From assembly GCA_013400975.1 (NCBI GenBank), contig WBMZ01010282.1, positions 1-64,000 on the forward strand: 64,000 nucleotides of DNA, in the 5' to 3' direction. The position numbers and the translations under genes are program-made. The notes under the pieces are model-generated. The model saw only the letters and a program-made list of their open reading frames with translations. It did not search any database and was not told the DNA's origin. Positions 11,701-22,300 of this stretch are shown in pieces. This stretch comes from Atrichornis clamosus (Eukaryota > Chordata > Aves > Passeriformes > Menuridae). The first letter of the stretch is position 1. Each line of letters opens with the position of its first letter.

Positions 11701-14700
11701 TGGTTTCACAGAGCCCCCAGAATTAGTTTAGTTGATGAAAATATTAATGGAGATTAGTGACTAACTCCACATCCTAAAAGCCTGCGTTGTGGTCCAAATC
11801 ACGTTTTCTCACCCCGTGTTTTCCTGCAGCTGGTTTAATTCTGGAACTTCCCAGTTCAGCAGCACTGGCTGCTGGCTGCAGAGAGGTTTCAGTCCAGTCC
11901 CAGCCTTGCTGTGGTCAGTGCTGGAGGGCTCTTGCTGGCCAGGCAAGCTGGAGCAGAGAAATTCCTGCCCTAGAGCATTGTGTTTTACTGCTCGTTTCTG
12001 CAGACACCCTGGTTGAAGTTTGCTCTTGCAAACACTGGATCAAGGAATTTTACAGAGATGGAGTAAAAAAAAAAAAACAAAAAACCCAACCCAAGCAGCT
12101 TTTAAGATACCCACTTGCTATTGATGCACCCATTTGCCACCATCAGTGGCTCCAGGGCACGGGGCAGCGGTGCTCTGCCTCCCGCCTGCCCCCAGCCTGC
12201 AGGGAGCTCACGTCAACACCTCTAAGGGCTGGTGCTCCCCAGAGCAGGCACTACAAACTGGCATTTAGGACTGTCACAAACGATCCAGCTGCTTGCTATA
12301 GGGATCTTCCTTCCTGTCAGCCATTTTGCTCTGTGCACCCGCCTTCCAGGGATGCAGCTGCAGCCTCTTCCCTTGTGCCTTTGGCCAGCCCTGGCACTGC
12401 TGCCACTGCGTTCCTTATGGGCCTGGGGTGTTTTTTCTCCAGTTTCAAAAGGGTCATCCTTCCTCGGATGTCCCTGTGCTGCTGGCATGGCTGATATTTC
12501 CCTCCTTGAATTCTATTTACTGCAGCACCTGCCAAAGATGACGACTCTTCTCATGACTGGTGCATCAGCTGAAAGAGTAGGGAGGATGCAGTATCTCGTA
12601 TCAAGACCTCTCTGTGTGACATTTGCAAGGACAGGATTATTTTTAGGCCCCAGCATCAGCTACAGGCAGGATTCTTGCAGAGGTCCCATCAAGGTGGTCA
12701 CATCTGCTGTTTATTTACATAGTTACAAATGAACCAGGCGGACTGTAAACACTTGGCATTTCTGGGAAACAAACAGAATTCTGTATCACCTCAAAAGACA
12801 TTTAGGAAATTTCCTAGAACAGGAGGACAGACTGCTGCCTGCTCCTCCAGAGCTTACACAGCAACAGAGGAGCACCAACAGCTAAATTTGCAGGGCACCT
12901 CCACACAAATATGTGAGTCTCTATTTGTATTTCCAAGATAACCATTAGTTGCTGGATGCCCAGAGATGAGACCATGTGGTCAGTCCCCAAAGAGGGAATA
13001 TCCAGAATACTTCATGTCACCAATGGGTCTCTCCTCTCACAATGCAGTTCCCCAGGTCTTGGAGCTGTGTCACAGCAGCCGCTGTGTGCCTGTGATAGCG
13101 CCAAAGTCACGGGCCTGTGCATGCTGGAGTTACACAGCTGTGTCAGCTGCCTACTTACGCCCATTAAAACTTTGTGGGTTTGTTGAAAACTAATGTTTCA
13201 TGGTTATTTTTTCAAACATTGAGCTGTGATTCTTTTGGCCTGTTGTCCCACGACCCAGGGTATTGCCATTAGCAGGTTTCTGTGCAGTTGCCCTGTTCTT
13301 AGGCTCCTCTGTGCCTCTGTGTTAGCTCGAGCAGTACAGTACCATGGCAAGAGCATCACCAGGTAACGCCACTGCCCGAGCCACAGAGCAGAACACGCCT
13401 CACTTCTGCTGGGGGATTTCCTGGCGGGAGTGGGGGCAGATGCTCTGGCATCCTTCCATCACATTTACCTGCTTTTTAAAGTAATGAATTTGTGTTTATT
13501 GAATAGGTGAGCAGGATTTGAAAATGATCAGGATCCTGCAGGCTGTGCACCCAGGGGTCCTTATTGACAATGAAATTGTGGAGCCCAACCCACAGCACGT
13601 GGCAGCTTACAAAGGTAAGGGTATACCTGCTGCCTGGGTTACAGCAAGAACCATCCATTTGAATGATGAGTTTTTCTGCTGTTTTGTGAAATTAATAGTT
13701 TTCTTGCACTTTTTGAAACAGAGCTGGTGAATCAAGCTCCAGACCTGCAGAATGTTTCTTTTATATGGCACCAGCTCACTTCCTTGGAGTACGAACAGCA
13801 GGTGAAAGAGAAAGGCACACATAAAAAATTTGACTTCATCCATATGATCCAGGTAATGGATTTTGCTTTAACATAGGACTATTGGCTTTAGCTACTCCCT
13901 TCAGTTCTGTATGCTTGATGTTAGTGGGACCAGAGCGGAGCACAACTCGCCCACAGCAATTCTACAAACACCAGAGCTGGCGATGCCCAGTCCTGTGAGG
14001 TGTCCCTAAATGTGCATGCTGAGTCAGGAAGGGCTGGGAAGCAGCTGGGACAGAATTTAAAACAACTCTAAAGGAAAGGTTTAATCCTTTGGAGGGTCAC
14101 TGCACTGTGGAGAAGGAATAATGGCTGTGTGTCACTGTCTCTTGTAGATGCTGTACCGTGTGGAGGATATTCCCAATACTATCAAGTTTTTCCACAGCTG
14201 CCTCGACCATCACGGTAAACTCCTGATCATAATTTTATCAGGTAAGGGTGACCTTTTATTTTTCACTTCATTGCTGGAGTTTTGAAGAGCTTTGAAATTT
14301 GAGAGGCACAAATATTTATCTGGGGATGTCAGTAGTGCTTTTCTATAGTAAATAACTAAAAGAAATGCTGGATTTCATATGGAACATGCAGTCTTGGGCT
14401 TAGCTTTGGACCCCAGTCTCTGATAGGACCATTTAGGCACAGCCTTTGTGCTCTTGCTGCCCTGCTTATGAAATAGATGGAGCAGAGAGAAGTGTGGCTG
14501 TTCATGAATGAGGGTCAATCCTTCATGGTGAAATCAGCACTGTAAAAACACAACCTGAGCTCTGGGTGGACCCATTTTTGGGACTCTTATCTCTGCACAG
14601 CAATGGCCCAGACCCCAGCAGGACAACAGATGCTGCCAAGAGCTGCAGGCTTTACGGTAGGATGGGAAAAAACAGGCACAACATGATGGCACTTAAAAAA

Positions 14701-15581
14701 AAAAAGAATGTTTTATCCCTCGCGCCATTCATGAATTCCCGGCTCATGGCGTGGTGAATAAAGCACAAATTCCCACGTTCCCCATTAGAACTCCTCACTT
14801 TGCCTGTAGGCTGTTTCCCTTGCTATTTGGGGCTACTTTTCCGGGTGTGTATTCTTCAACGTGGACTGAACATTGAGGTTTGATGTGTGAAAACATCTGC
14901 ACTGCTGTAGCCAAGGGGCAGTTAACAGGTAGCACGGATGTTCAGGCTCAGCACGTTGGTACCTCTGTGTGTACCCCTCCTCCTTCTGGGGAAATTCAGT
15001 GCTGAGACCATCTCCGAGGAGAGTTTTGGAGGGAGGGCTGCGGGAGACCAGAGCTTTACGAGGCACAGACATTTATAAGTAGACTCAAGGAAGGGGAAAG
15101 CTCTCCTGCTCCTGTCGAGGTCTGGGCTGGCAGCGAGGGAGCGTTTCCAGCTCATTTCATAGTTGATTAGCTGGTGTTCGGCTGCCTTGGCTTTGCAAAA
15201 GTGACCTTCCCCGCTGCCCTGGCAGACAGCAGCGGATGGGCCAGCTTGTGGAAGAAGCACAGAGACTGCCTGCCCGCCACCGACAGCGGCCACTACATCA
15301 CCTCCAGCGGCATCACCGAGGTGCTGCAGAGGCTCGGGGTGGAGCACCGCGTGTACGAGTTCCCGTCGGGCTGGGACATCACCGAGTGCTTCATCGAGGG
15401 GGACGCGGTCGGCGGCCGCATGATGGATTTCCTGACAGGGACAAAAAACTTCCTGGGCACGGCCCCGCCGGCGCTGCGGCGGCGGCTGCAGGAGGCTCTG
15501 TGCCAGCCCGAGTGCAGCAGCACCAAGGACGGCAGGATCATCTTCAGCAACAACCTGAGCATGATCGTGGTGGAGTCCTAG
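8634..15581 (+). CDS. HNMT-like gene (copy 1), six coding exons, 290 aa
   Basis: Histamine N-methyltransferase family protein, divergent paralog. The CDS joins 8634-8764, 10370-10422, 13507-13614, 13722-13852, 14148-14241 and 15226-15581. All introns are GT-AG with phases 2, 1, 1, 0, 1, and the 873-nt frame stays open to TAG at 15579-15581. Visible motifs are STEHQ near residue 25, the SAM-binding loop VGSGTGE near residue 60, the acidic VEP (Glu87), DFIHMIQ (Gln141 at the end of exon 4), SSGWASLWKK (Trp177, Trp181), DITECFIEG and a C-terminal FSNNL (Asn281). The family methylates the imidazole Ntau of histamine in the cytosol. Copy 1 is two residues shorter than copy 2 near the N-terminus and has several pocket substitutions, so its substrate is uncertain. 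The ATG at 8634 was chosen because M-x3-MRSL matches the start of the known enzyme, but its Kozak context is weak (T at -3, A at +4). No frameshift or stop suggests a pseudogene. Confidence 0.9.
8765..10369 (+). other. Intron 1 of HNMT-like copy 1
   Basis: A 1605-bp phase 2 GT-AG intron. It is AT-rich, with an (AT)n run near 9442; no other feature is recognised. Confidence 0.85.
9442..9455. repeat. (AT)n microsatellite
   Basis: A short gatatatatatata run followed by an A run, in intron 1 of copy 1. Confidence 0.8.
10370..10422 (+). CDS. HNMT-like copy 1, coding exon 2 (SAM-binding motif I)
   Basis: A 53-bp exon between acceptor tcctttcag and donor CAG|GTAAGG. It encodes LGIGKSTINVLGVGSGT, the first beta strand and glycine-rich loop of the class I methyltransferase fold. 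The loop is completed as GSGTGE across the next splice junction, where copy 2 has GGGAGE. Size and phases are identical to exon 2 of copy 2. Confidence 0.9.
10423..13506 (+). other. Intron 2 of HNMT-like copy 1
   Basis: A 3084-bp phase 1 intron. It holds an A-rich run near 12065 and several chance open frames without homology. Length is similar to intron 2 of copy 2 (3212 bp). Confidence 0.85.
13507..13614 (+). CDS. HNMT-like copy 1, coding exon 3
   Basis: A 108-bp exon with acceptor attgaatag and donor AAAG|GTAAGG, encoding residues 62-97. It includes the VEP motif whose Glu (residue 87, human Glu89) binds the SAM ribose. The residue matching human Gln94, another SAM contact, is His92 here. 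The acceptor has a poor pyrimidine tract, but the same exon boundary is used in copy 2. Confidence 0.9.
13615..13721 (+). other. Intron 3 of HNMT-like copy 1, only 107 bp
   Basis: A GT-AG phase 1 intron near the lower end of usual vertebrate intron size. The matching intron of copy 2 is 3473 bp. Confidence 0.88.
13722..13852 (+). CDS. HNMT-like copy 1, coding exon 4
   Basis: A 131-bp exon with acceptor tttttgaaacag and donor CAG|GTAATG, encoding residues 98-141. It carries the conserved FxWHQLTS segment (Ser118 equals human Ser120) and ends in KKFDFIHMIQ. The last residue, Gln141, corresponds to human active-site Gln143. The preceding intron is only 107 bp. Confidence 0.92.
13853..14147 (+). 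other. Intron 4 of HNMT-like copy 1
   Basis: A 295-bp phase 0 GT-AG intron with nothing else recognised. Confidence 0.88.
14148..14241 (+). CDS. HNMT-like copy 1, coding exon 5
   Basis: A 94-bp exon with acceptor cttgtag and donor TCAG|GTAAGG, encoding residues 142-172. It begins MLYRVEDIPNTIKFFHS, where copy 2 has [17 protein letters not shown]. The second tyrosine of the YY pair, part of the aromatic histamine pocket in the human enzyme (Tyr147), is arginine (Arg145). About 19 of 31 residues match copy 2. Confidence 0.92.
14242..15225 (+). other. Intron 5 of HNMT-like copy 1
   Basis: A 984-bp phase 1 GT-AG intron with an A run near 14694. The frame of exon 6 stays open for some distance into the intron, but the family match begins only at 15226. 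Confidence 0.85.
15226..15581 (+). CDS. HNMT-like copy 1, terminal coding exon 6
   Basis: A 356-bp coding segment after acceptor ctgccctggcag, encoding residues 173-290 and TAG. It keeps Trp177 and Trp181 (human Trp179 and Trp183), DITECFIEG, MDFLTG (Phe241 equals human Phe243), TAPP and FSNNL (Asn281 equals human Asn283). The human Phe190 and Cys196 positions are Leu188 and Gly194. By hand count about 54 of 118 residues match copy 2. Codon use is extreme: only seven of 117 sense codons end in A or T, against 56 of 117 in the same exon of copy 2. Confidence 0.92.
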
Positions 15582-16340
15582 CGGCTGGAACGGCCGGAAG
15601 ACAAGCTGGGGTGGGTATGGGGGCAATGCAGGCACGGGAAAGTGTGGCACAGGAAGAAGGCAGCTCGCAGAGAAGAAGGCAGGAAAGCGGGGTCAGCTGC
15701 AGCCTCCCCCTGCCAGGCAGCGTCGGGGGAGCCGCCTGCCACACTGGGATGAGCTCTCTGTCCCCATGAGGTCAGCAGGGCCAAGATTTCACCCCGGTTG
15801 TTTAGTCCATCCCTAGGAGAATGTTTTCCAGAAAGCAGAGCTCCATCTCACTAAAAGCCTACCTGGACTTGTTTTATAACAGTGTACGTCCTGTCTGTGC
15901 TCTCGGCACTGGGACTTCCACTTTCCTATGTAGCCAGCGTGTTTACACACCTAAAGACATGTCTGCCTGACCTTTGCAGCTGGGAGGAGGCTGCAGCCCC
16001 TGTGCTGGCTGTGTGCAGGCCCACTGCTTCCATCTGTGCCAGGAAGATGTCCCCGCTGCTTTGCACTCAGAAAATGTCACTGCACCCAGACCTGAGCTGT
16101 AAGTTGCTCTGCACTAGGCTGTTTCACATGGTTTTATCAGTGTAGATATTTACTGCCCCAAGTCTCTCAGGATCTCTCAATATAGACATGCCTTAGAAAT
16201 TTATCAGCCTTCTTGTTTGGAGAATATTTTGGATGCCAGGATGATACTTGCCCTGTGCTCTTTCAGGCAGATATTAATTTTGTTACTTTCTTACTACTGT
16301 TTGTCTTCATGTAAAATAAAAGCAATTTTAAACCAAAAAA
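15582..16340 (+). other. 3' untranslated region of HNMT-like copy 1
   Basis: This runs from the stop codon to just past the first canonical poly(A) signal I find, AATAAA at 16315-16320. No coding potential is recognised. The first 200 bases remain GC-rich and then grade to AT-rich. The exact cleavage site is not visible. Confidence 0.6.
16315..16320 (+). terminator. Polyadenylation signal AATAAA of copy 1
   Basis: A canonical AATAAA hexamer about 735 bp after the copy 1 stop codon, inside 'gtaaaataaaagcaa'. It is the first perfect hexamer found downstream of the stop. Confidence 0.6.
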
Positions 16341-19300
16341 AGTCACATCTGGTTCTGCACATGTGGGCTTACAGCAAATGAAGAGCAAGAGTTATTTAGT
16401 TAAAAAGAAAATATGCAAAATACCATTTAATGGAAGCATTAAGGGCTTCTTGTAAGTGAGAAAGATGAGCCTGAGGATGTAGGAGAGCTGGAGCTTGTCC
16501 TTGTGCTGCAGCCTGGGAGGCAGCTTGGCTCTCTTGGAGCAGCATCCCTGCTGCACAGCAAAACAGAACTTTTGGTACTTAAATGTGATGTTTGTGGTTA
16601 AAATGTTAATATAGGTAAGACTATTTCCACAGTGTCCTGAGTTGTTCAGAGGGCTGAAGGAGGCGCTGCCAGGGCAGTCAGCCCCAAAGGGAGATGCCAC
16701 ACAGGATGCCTGTGAGGTTTGGCTCTGCATTTGACACCCTGGTGCTGTGCAGACCTTGTACTGAGCACACAGGGAAAAGCTGCCTGCAGTGCCGTCAGCC
16801 TCATTGCAAATAGCTCTAAGGGGGTACAGCACCAGCTCAGATGGAAAATACCTGCAGGCACATAATCCTTCTGTATGAACTGATTTTTCCATGCTCAAGC
16901 TGCATAGGACACACCCGTGTACACTTGGAGGGGCTCAGGTTGATGTTTGGTATGAATCAAGTTGCAGCATCGTGAACACGTGGGTGTTCACACTAACTTG
17001 CAAGACATTGTCATCCAGAGTCCTCCTGCTCCTGCTAAAGCTATCCCCATCCACCCAAATGCAGTTACTGCCTGTCTGGAAAGGTAACAAGCCCATGGAG
17101 TCATGGTGCCTCCACTTTGTCCTTTTTTTGGGGCGGGGGGGTGTATTTCTTTTAGGTATGGTTTTTATCATATCTTTTTGAAATGCTGCCATTTCTCCTG
17201 AAAGTACTGTAAGGAAAAAATGAGAAAAGTAATGGGAAAACACTAGAATAATATCTTCTCTCTGGCAGGACTGAGGCACCCTGCCCTGCAAGTACTATTG
17301 CTGTCAGTTCAGAAAACATCAGTCAAAACTGGACAACCTCCTCCAGAGTACCCCATACCTGTGCACAAGCTTTCCCTTTGATCCATTCTATTGTTTATTC
17401 CATAGGCATCTCCTTTGTTTCTGCTGACTCCCAGCACTGGGCAGGGAGTGAACGGCTGGGCTGCTGGACAGGCTCTCAGCACTGCTGCCATCAGTGTCCT
17501 CCTTCCACTGTGAATTCCCATGGTTTATTTCCAAGCAATGGCGATGTCTCTGTCTCTACCTGGTAGATTAAGAGGAAAAACAAAAGGTATCAAAACCCAG
17601 GAGTGCTTTTCAAGCTTCAGAGAAAAATCTACCTGTTAGTCTTTGCAGAAATTTAGCACAGTCCAGGCTTCCCCCAGACCTTCCCCAACTCAATAGGTTT
17701 TCACCCCTCCTTGGAGTTTCCTGAGTAGATAGACACATTTCCAATAAGCAGATAGCAAAACCCATCTGTGAGCACAAAATTTACCCACACCATTGTAAAT
17801 CGATGTGCAAGAGCTCAAAAGAAAAGGAGCACTTCAAAGCAGTCTGTTTAGTGACAAGCTGGGGAGATGAAACAGGGCACCCCATTAAAAACACGGCTGC
17901 TCAATGCTTTATATGTCATTTTTCCTTTGATTCTTCAAAACCAAGTAATTTATCAACAACTCTGCTTGTACACCTGGAATAAAGAGCATCCTAAGTGTCT
18001 GTTCCATTTATTTATATATTTATTCTTTGGTGAACATGCTATTTAATAACTATTTGTTGTGCTTTTGAAAAGACGCTCTCCTCCCACGCGGAATTTCGGG
18101 CTGTGCTTTCCCAGCAGCAGGAATGTGGCCACAAGAGGGCTGCAGCAGCCAGCGAAATAAATCTGCCTCCCAAAACACTGGAAATGCTGAGCTGAAGAAG
18201 CAGCATCAAACAGCCAGGCAGACAAATGCGTTCAGCTTCCTTTGCTTCCTCATCACATCCCGATCCCAGCAGCTGGGGACCTCACTTTTTTCTGCCGCAG
18301 TGATGGGCTCTGACTGATTCGGAGCTCTGGTTTGTAAAAGAAGTCACGATGGCAGAGCACAGGTGTCACGAGGGATGCACAAAATCTGCTTTCGGGTTGG
18401 GTTTTTCCCTCCCGCTCGACGGCTGAAGTGCTGCAGCTCAGCTGCCTCAGGCCCAGGTCTGCAGACAGTGAACAGGAGTCACAGCTACCGGGGAGGGAGG
18501 CACAAGGAAGGGGATGTCGGGAGCCAGAGGCTGCTTCTGCTTTAGCTTTGAGCCAAATTAACCCTGAGCTGAGCTCGGTCCAGGAAGGGCCTGGACTCCA
18601 CTCTACTCTGCTGCTCCACGTCTCCCAGAGGGAGCTGTGCCTCTCTGTCGGCACGACAGCTTGTTCCAGCCCGAAGTGAATGTTTTTGAGGATGACCATG
18701 TAGTAAGCTTCCCTGTGTACTCTGCAGTAGAATTGATGCCTGCACACCCCCAACTGTACAGTTTCACATGGAGCAGTTACAGATTTCATCCTCATAAATA
18801 TGCCCATTTCAATGCACAGCTCTGGTTGTGTGTTCTGTTCCCTTAAAAAGGAGCTACAGAGAGCAGCTCTCTGTAACGTCAGGGATGGATAATTTTAGTT
18901 TTACTGGGCCTGTACACAGTCTTGGGGGCTGAATGGTTCGCCTTTGAAGTGTTAAGGCTTCTGTACCCATGAATATCATCAGGGGGTGAAGGTAGCATAG
19001 GAACTGCAAAATCTAATAGCTGATTTCTGAATAATCCCATTAAAAGACAAGCTCAGTAAAATACTGGAGCATATACTGAAAAGATTAAACCTAATCTCAG
19101 TAGGGGGCAAAAATAAAGAGACTGAACTTTTTTTCCTCCCCCTTCAATATTTGCCTGCAGAAATCTGTTGAGGCTTGTATCAAAGATGTAGAAAAATTTT
19201 GAGTACCCTGTACATTCTTCATAAATAAATTCACCAAATAAATGCATGGCTGTAAGGTGAGATCTCCAACATTCAGATACTGTACAATATCTGTATTGAT

Positions 19301-22300
19301 AGTTTTCGTTGAGACACCAGGGTTTGCCCTGCAGATTTGGGATGTTAGTTCTGGAGGTCCCTTTGGTGCAGAAACCTGAGGCAGGATCTGGGCAAGGAAG
19401 GGGGGTTGCTACAGGGTTGTACCTATGAAATTCCAGGAAAATTCCAGGAAAACTCAGGGCATATTTATGCCCAGAAATTGGCCTTCCAGCTGCCCTTCAT
19501 GAAATCATGCGTGGTTCAGAACTGCTTCCTTAGAAATACTGTCAGACAGTCCTTCCTCACAGAATTTGGGAATCTCCTGAGAGACCGATTGTTCTCAAAG
19601 GTGTTTATGCTGGGAAAGACAGGAGTAACTGCCAGCTCAATGTGCAGTGTCTTCTGTCTTTTGATGGAGTTAGTTCAGATGATCCAAAATATGAGCCATC
19701 TCCACGTGCTCTGTATCCGTCAGAGATGGCAGCAAAGGACTGATAAAGCTCCCCGAAGCTGCTGTAGTGCCTCCATGTACTTGTGGTAGCATCATACATT
19801 TCTGGAGCTTACAGAGGCCTTCCTTGGAATAGTAACTTCTGGCATAGCTCTAAGAAGGTGTTTATCATCCTGCTTTTTAAACTTTTTTTTTTTTTTTGAA
19901 GGTCATATGCTCCAGGCTGAGAATGAATATCTAACCCAAGTCTAAAACACCTTTATTATTGACTGTCACTCCTTGTAGTCACTCCACTCTGAAGTATCAA
20001 TAGAAAGTTAAATCTTGCTGGATGGCGAAAGTCCTGTCAAGTTTCCAAAGACATCTGTGGTCGTTTTATTGTGGGCCAAGCTGCTGGCTCTCCAGACAAA
20101 AGCAAAAGCCTGGATATCTCATATTGCCATGGACACAGCGGGGTGATGGCACCTGTAAGCACGCTGGCAGTGCCATGAGGGCACCTGTCCTGTCCCAGCA
20201 GAAGAACTCTGTGCTGGCTGGGGACAGAGAGCCACCTCGAGGGGCCCGTCTGGCTCCTTCTCACCCAGGGGCAGCCACCCAAACTCCTGGCCTGGGGGTG
20301 GGCGTGCAAGGTCTGGACAAACACCCCCAATAACACCAGTTCCCCCTGCTGTTGCTGCGTTTGTCAGCCAGCGCAGTTCTGGTGGGAAGTGCCAAATTTC
20401 AGCTGCCCTCCCCTCCAGAAAACACAAAGCAAACAACCATCTCCTCCTGCCACTGGAATTAAGCCCCTTCCTGTCCCTAACAGCACCCTTATCAGTGCAG
20501 ATGCTCCTTGCAATCAGTCCCAAAACAGAAAAATAAATGAACAGAGAGTTTTTATCCCTCTGATGCAAGCATGTTGTGTGACCGGCCTCACAAGGGAGCT
20601 GGGGCTGCACCAAAGGAAGCTCTGGACCAGCCCTCAGGCACCACCTTATTTAGAGCCACCGGCTTCAGCTAAAGCAGCAGCTGTTACAAAATGCAGAAAA
20701 CGTGTTCTTCATCCCCCATTTTCCTTTAATTTCTTGTTAACAACAAATAAATAAAGAAAGAAACAAACCCCTCCAAGACAAATGTTTGGAGTAGCAGCTC
20801 CAGCTGGAAAGATCTCATGCCTGAAGAGGGTTTGTGGAACCTGTGAGATGGCAGAATCCCAGTGGGGCTTTCCTTCTCATGTCTGAGAAGGAACAGGGAA
20901 GAGCAGAACAGGAGTTTCATTTCCAGTCTCCCCTTCCCGATAGTCTGATGACATTTTCGATTAGACCTGCCAGCAAGTTGGTAGAGAAAACATATGTTTT
21001 GTCATACATTGTAATGATGGTACCTCTGGTGAATTTATAAATGTGATAAGGAAATTTTCAGAGCAGTCTCTAAGTCCCTATTGCTTTGTTAACATTTTTT
21101 AGCATCCTATTAATCACTCTGTATGTATCTGTCAACAGCTGATATTATGGATTAAAGAAGATTACAGCTCATTGCTCCAGTGGCTGTTTTCTTTAGGATT
21201 TAACTCTATGGGCACTTTGCCATTGACTTCCCTCTGACAAAACCAGCCTCTTCTTTTTTCAAACACTTTGCAGTGCTTTCCTGACTAAGAGTGGTTTACT
21301 TTATAAAGTATCAAAATGCTCATCCAGAGGGAAAGTGTTTTGATTTTATTATTTCTGGAAGAAGGACTAAAACAGTTTCACTGCTGAACAAACAGTCCAC
21401 AAGATCTCGATTTACAGATGTTTCCATGCAGATAAATGTTGGCTTTGGTTTGTCATGCTTGTTCAGATTATGTCATTTGTTATTTGGGAAAGGGGATGTT
21501 ATTTGAGGAAATTCAGATAAAATTCTACAGGTTTAATAAACTCATAGACTTTTTCCATTATTTACTATCAACTTCAGGTCATTCTCCAGTTTTATGTGTT
21601 TGTTATCCACTCCGGGGTGCAGAGAAATCCTCGTGACTCCTATGATGCAACATAAAGCAGAATTAACGCAGGAGACTCAAACATCTCAACTGTGAATAAC
21701 CTACAGACTAAAAATTATTCACCCAGATTTACCCCCTTGTGCCAGGACTTGTTTTTGTACATAAAAAGAACAACGTCAAAAATATCAATTTTGGTCCAGA
21801 CATCCTTCCTGAGCTTATTTAAATCTTACATCTTGTCTCCAAGTCCTCATCCTTCCTCATCCTCATCCACTCTTCTCTGGCAGAGCACCCCCACACCACA
21901 GCCTTATCTCAAGGCAGCCAAATTAAGGAAAACTTTCCTCCTGTGCTCAGAGGACACAGGGTCACGGCCGACCTCGGTCCTGACTCACTTGCAATTCCTG
22001 CCAAATGTTGATGCAGATTTCTTGCTTCAGAGCCTCAGGTGACACCAAACTCGTCTGGGTGTTTTACTGGGAGCATCTCACCCCATTACAAACGTCTTAA
22101 AACAACAAGCAGTGCCAGAGCCTGCCTTCACTGCACTTTGTGTGAATTATCCCTGAGCCACTGCTTAATGTTTATTATTTCTGACGCTTTGAAATTTCAA
22201 ACTAAGGGCATTAATATAATCTACAGTACAAAGCCAAGTAAAAGGGTTAATTGGAGAGGAAATTCTTGCTTTTCTGTATGGGAGAGCTGTATTTTGCTCC

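Noticed and set aside
11787..12494. 235-aa frame inside intron 2 of copy 1
   Set aside because: It contains a lysine/glutamine run from an A-rich tract and lacks any conserved motif. It lies in the intron of a supported gene.
8634..15581. Copy 1 as a processed or decayed pseudogene
   Set aside because: It has introns at the family positions, intact splice sites, an open 873-nt frame and a poly(A) signal.
14922..15650. 242-aa open frame on the minus strand
   Set aside because: It lies antisense to exon 6 of copy 1. High GC content removes stop codons there, and the + strand frame has clear HNMT motifs.
15236..15769. 177-aa + strand frame overlapping exon 6 of copy 1
   Set aside because: It is a shifted frame of the HNMT-like exon with low-complexity Arg/Gly/Gln content and no family motif.
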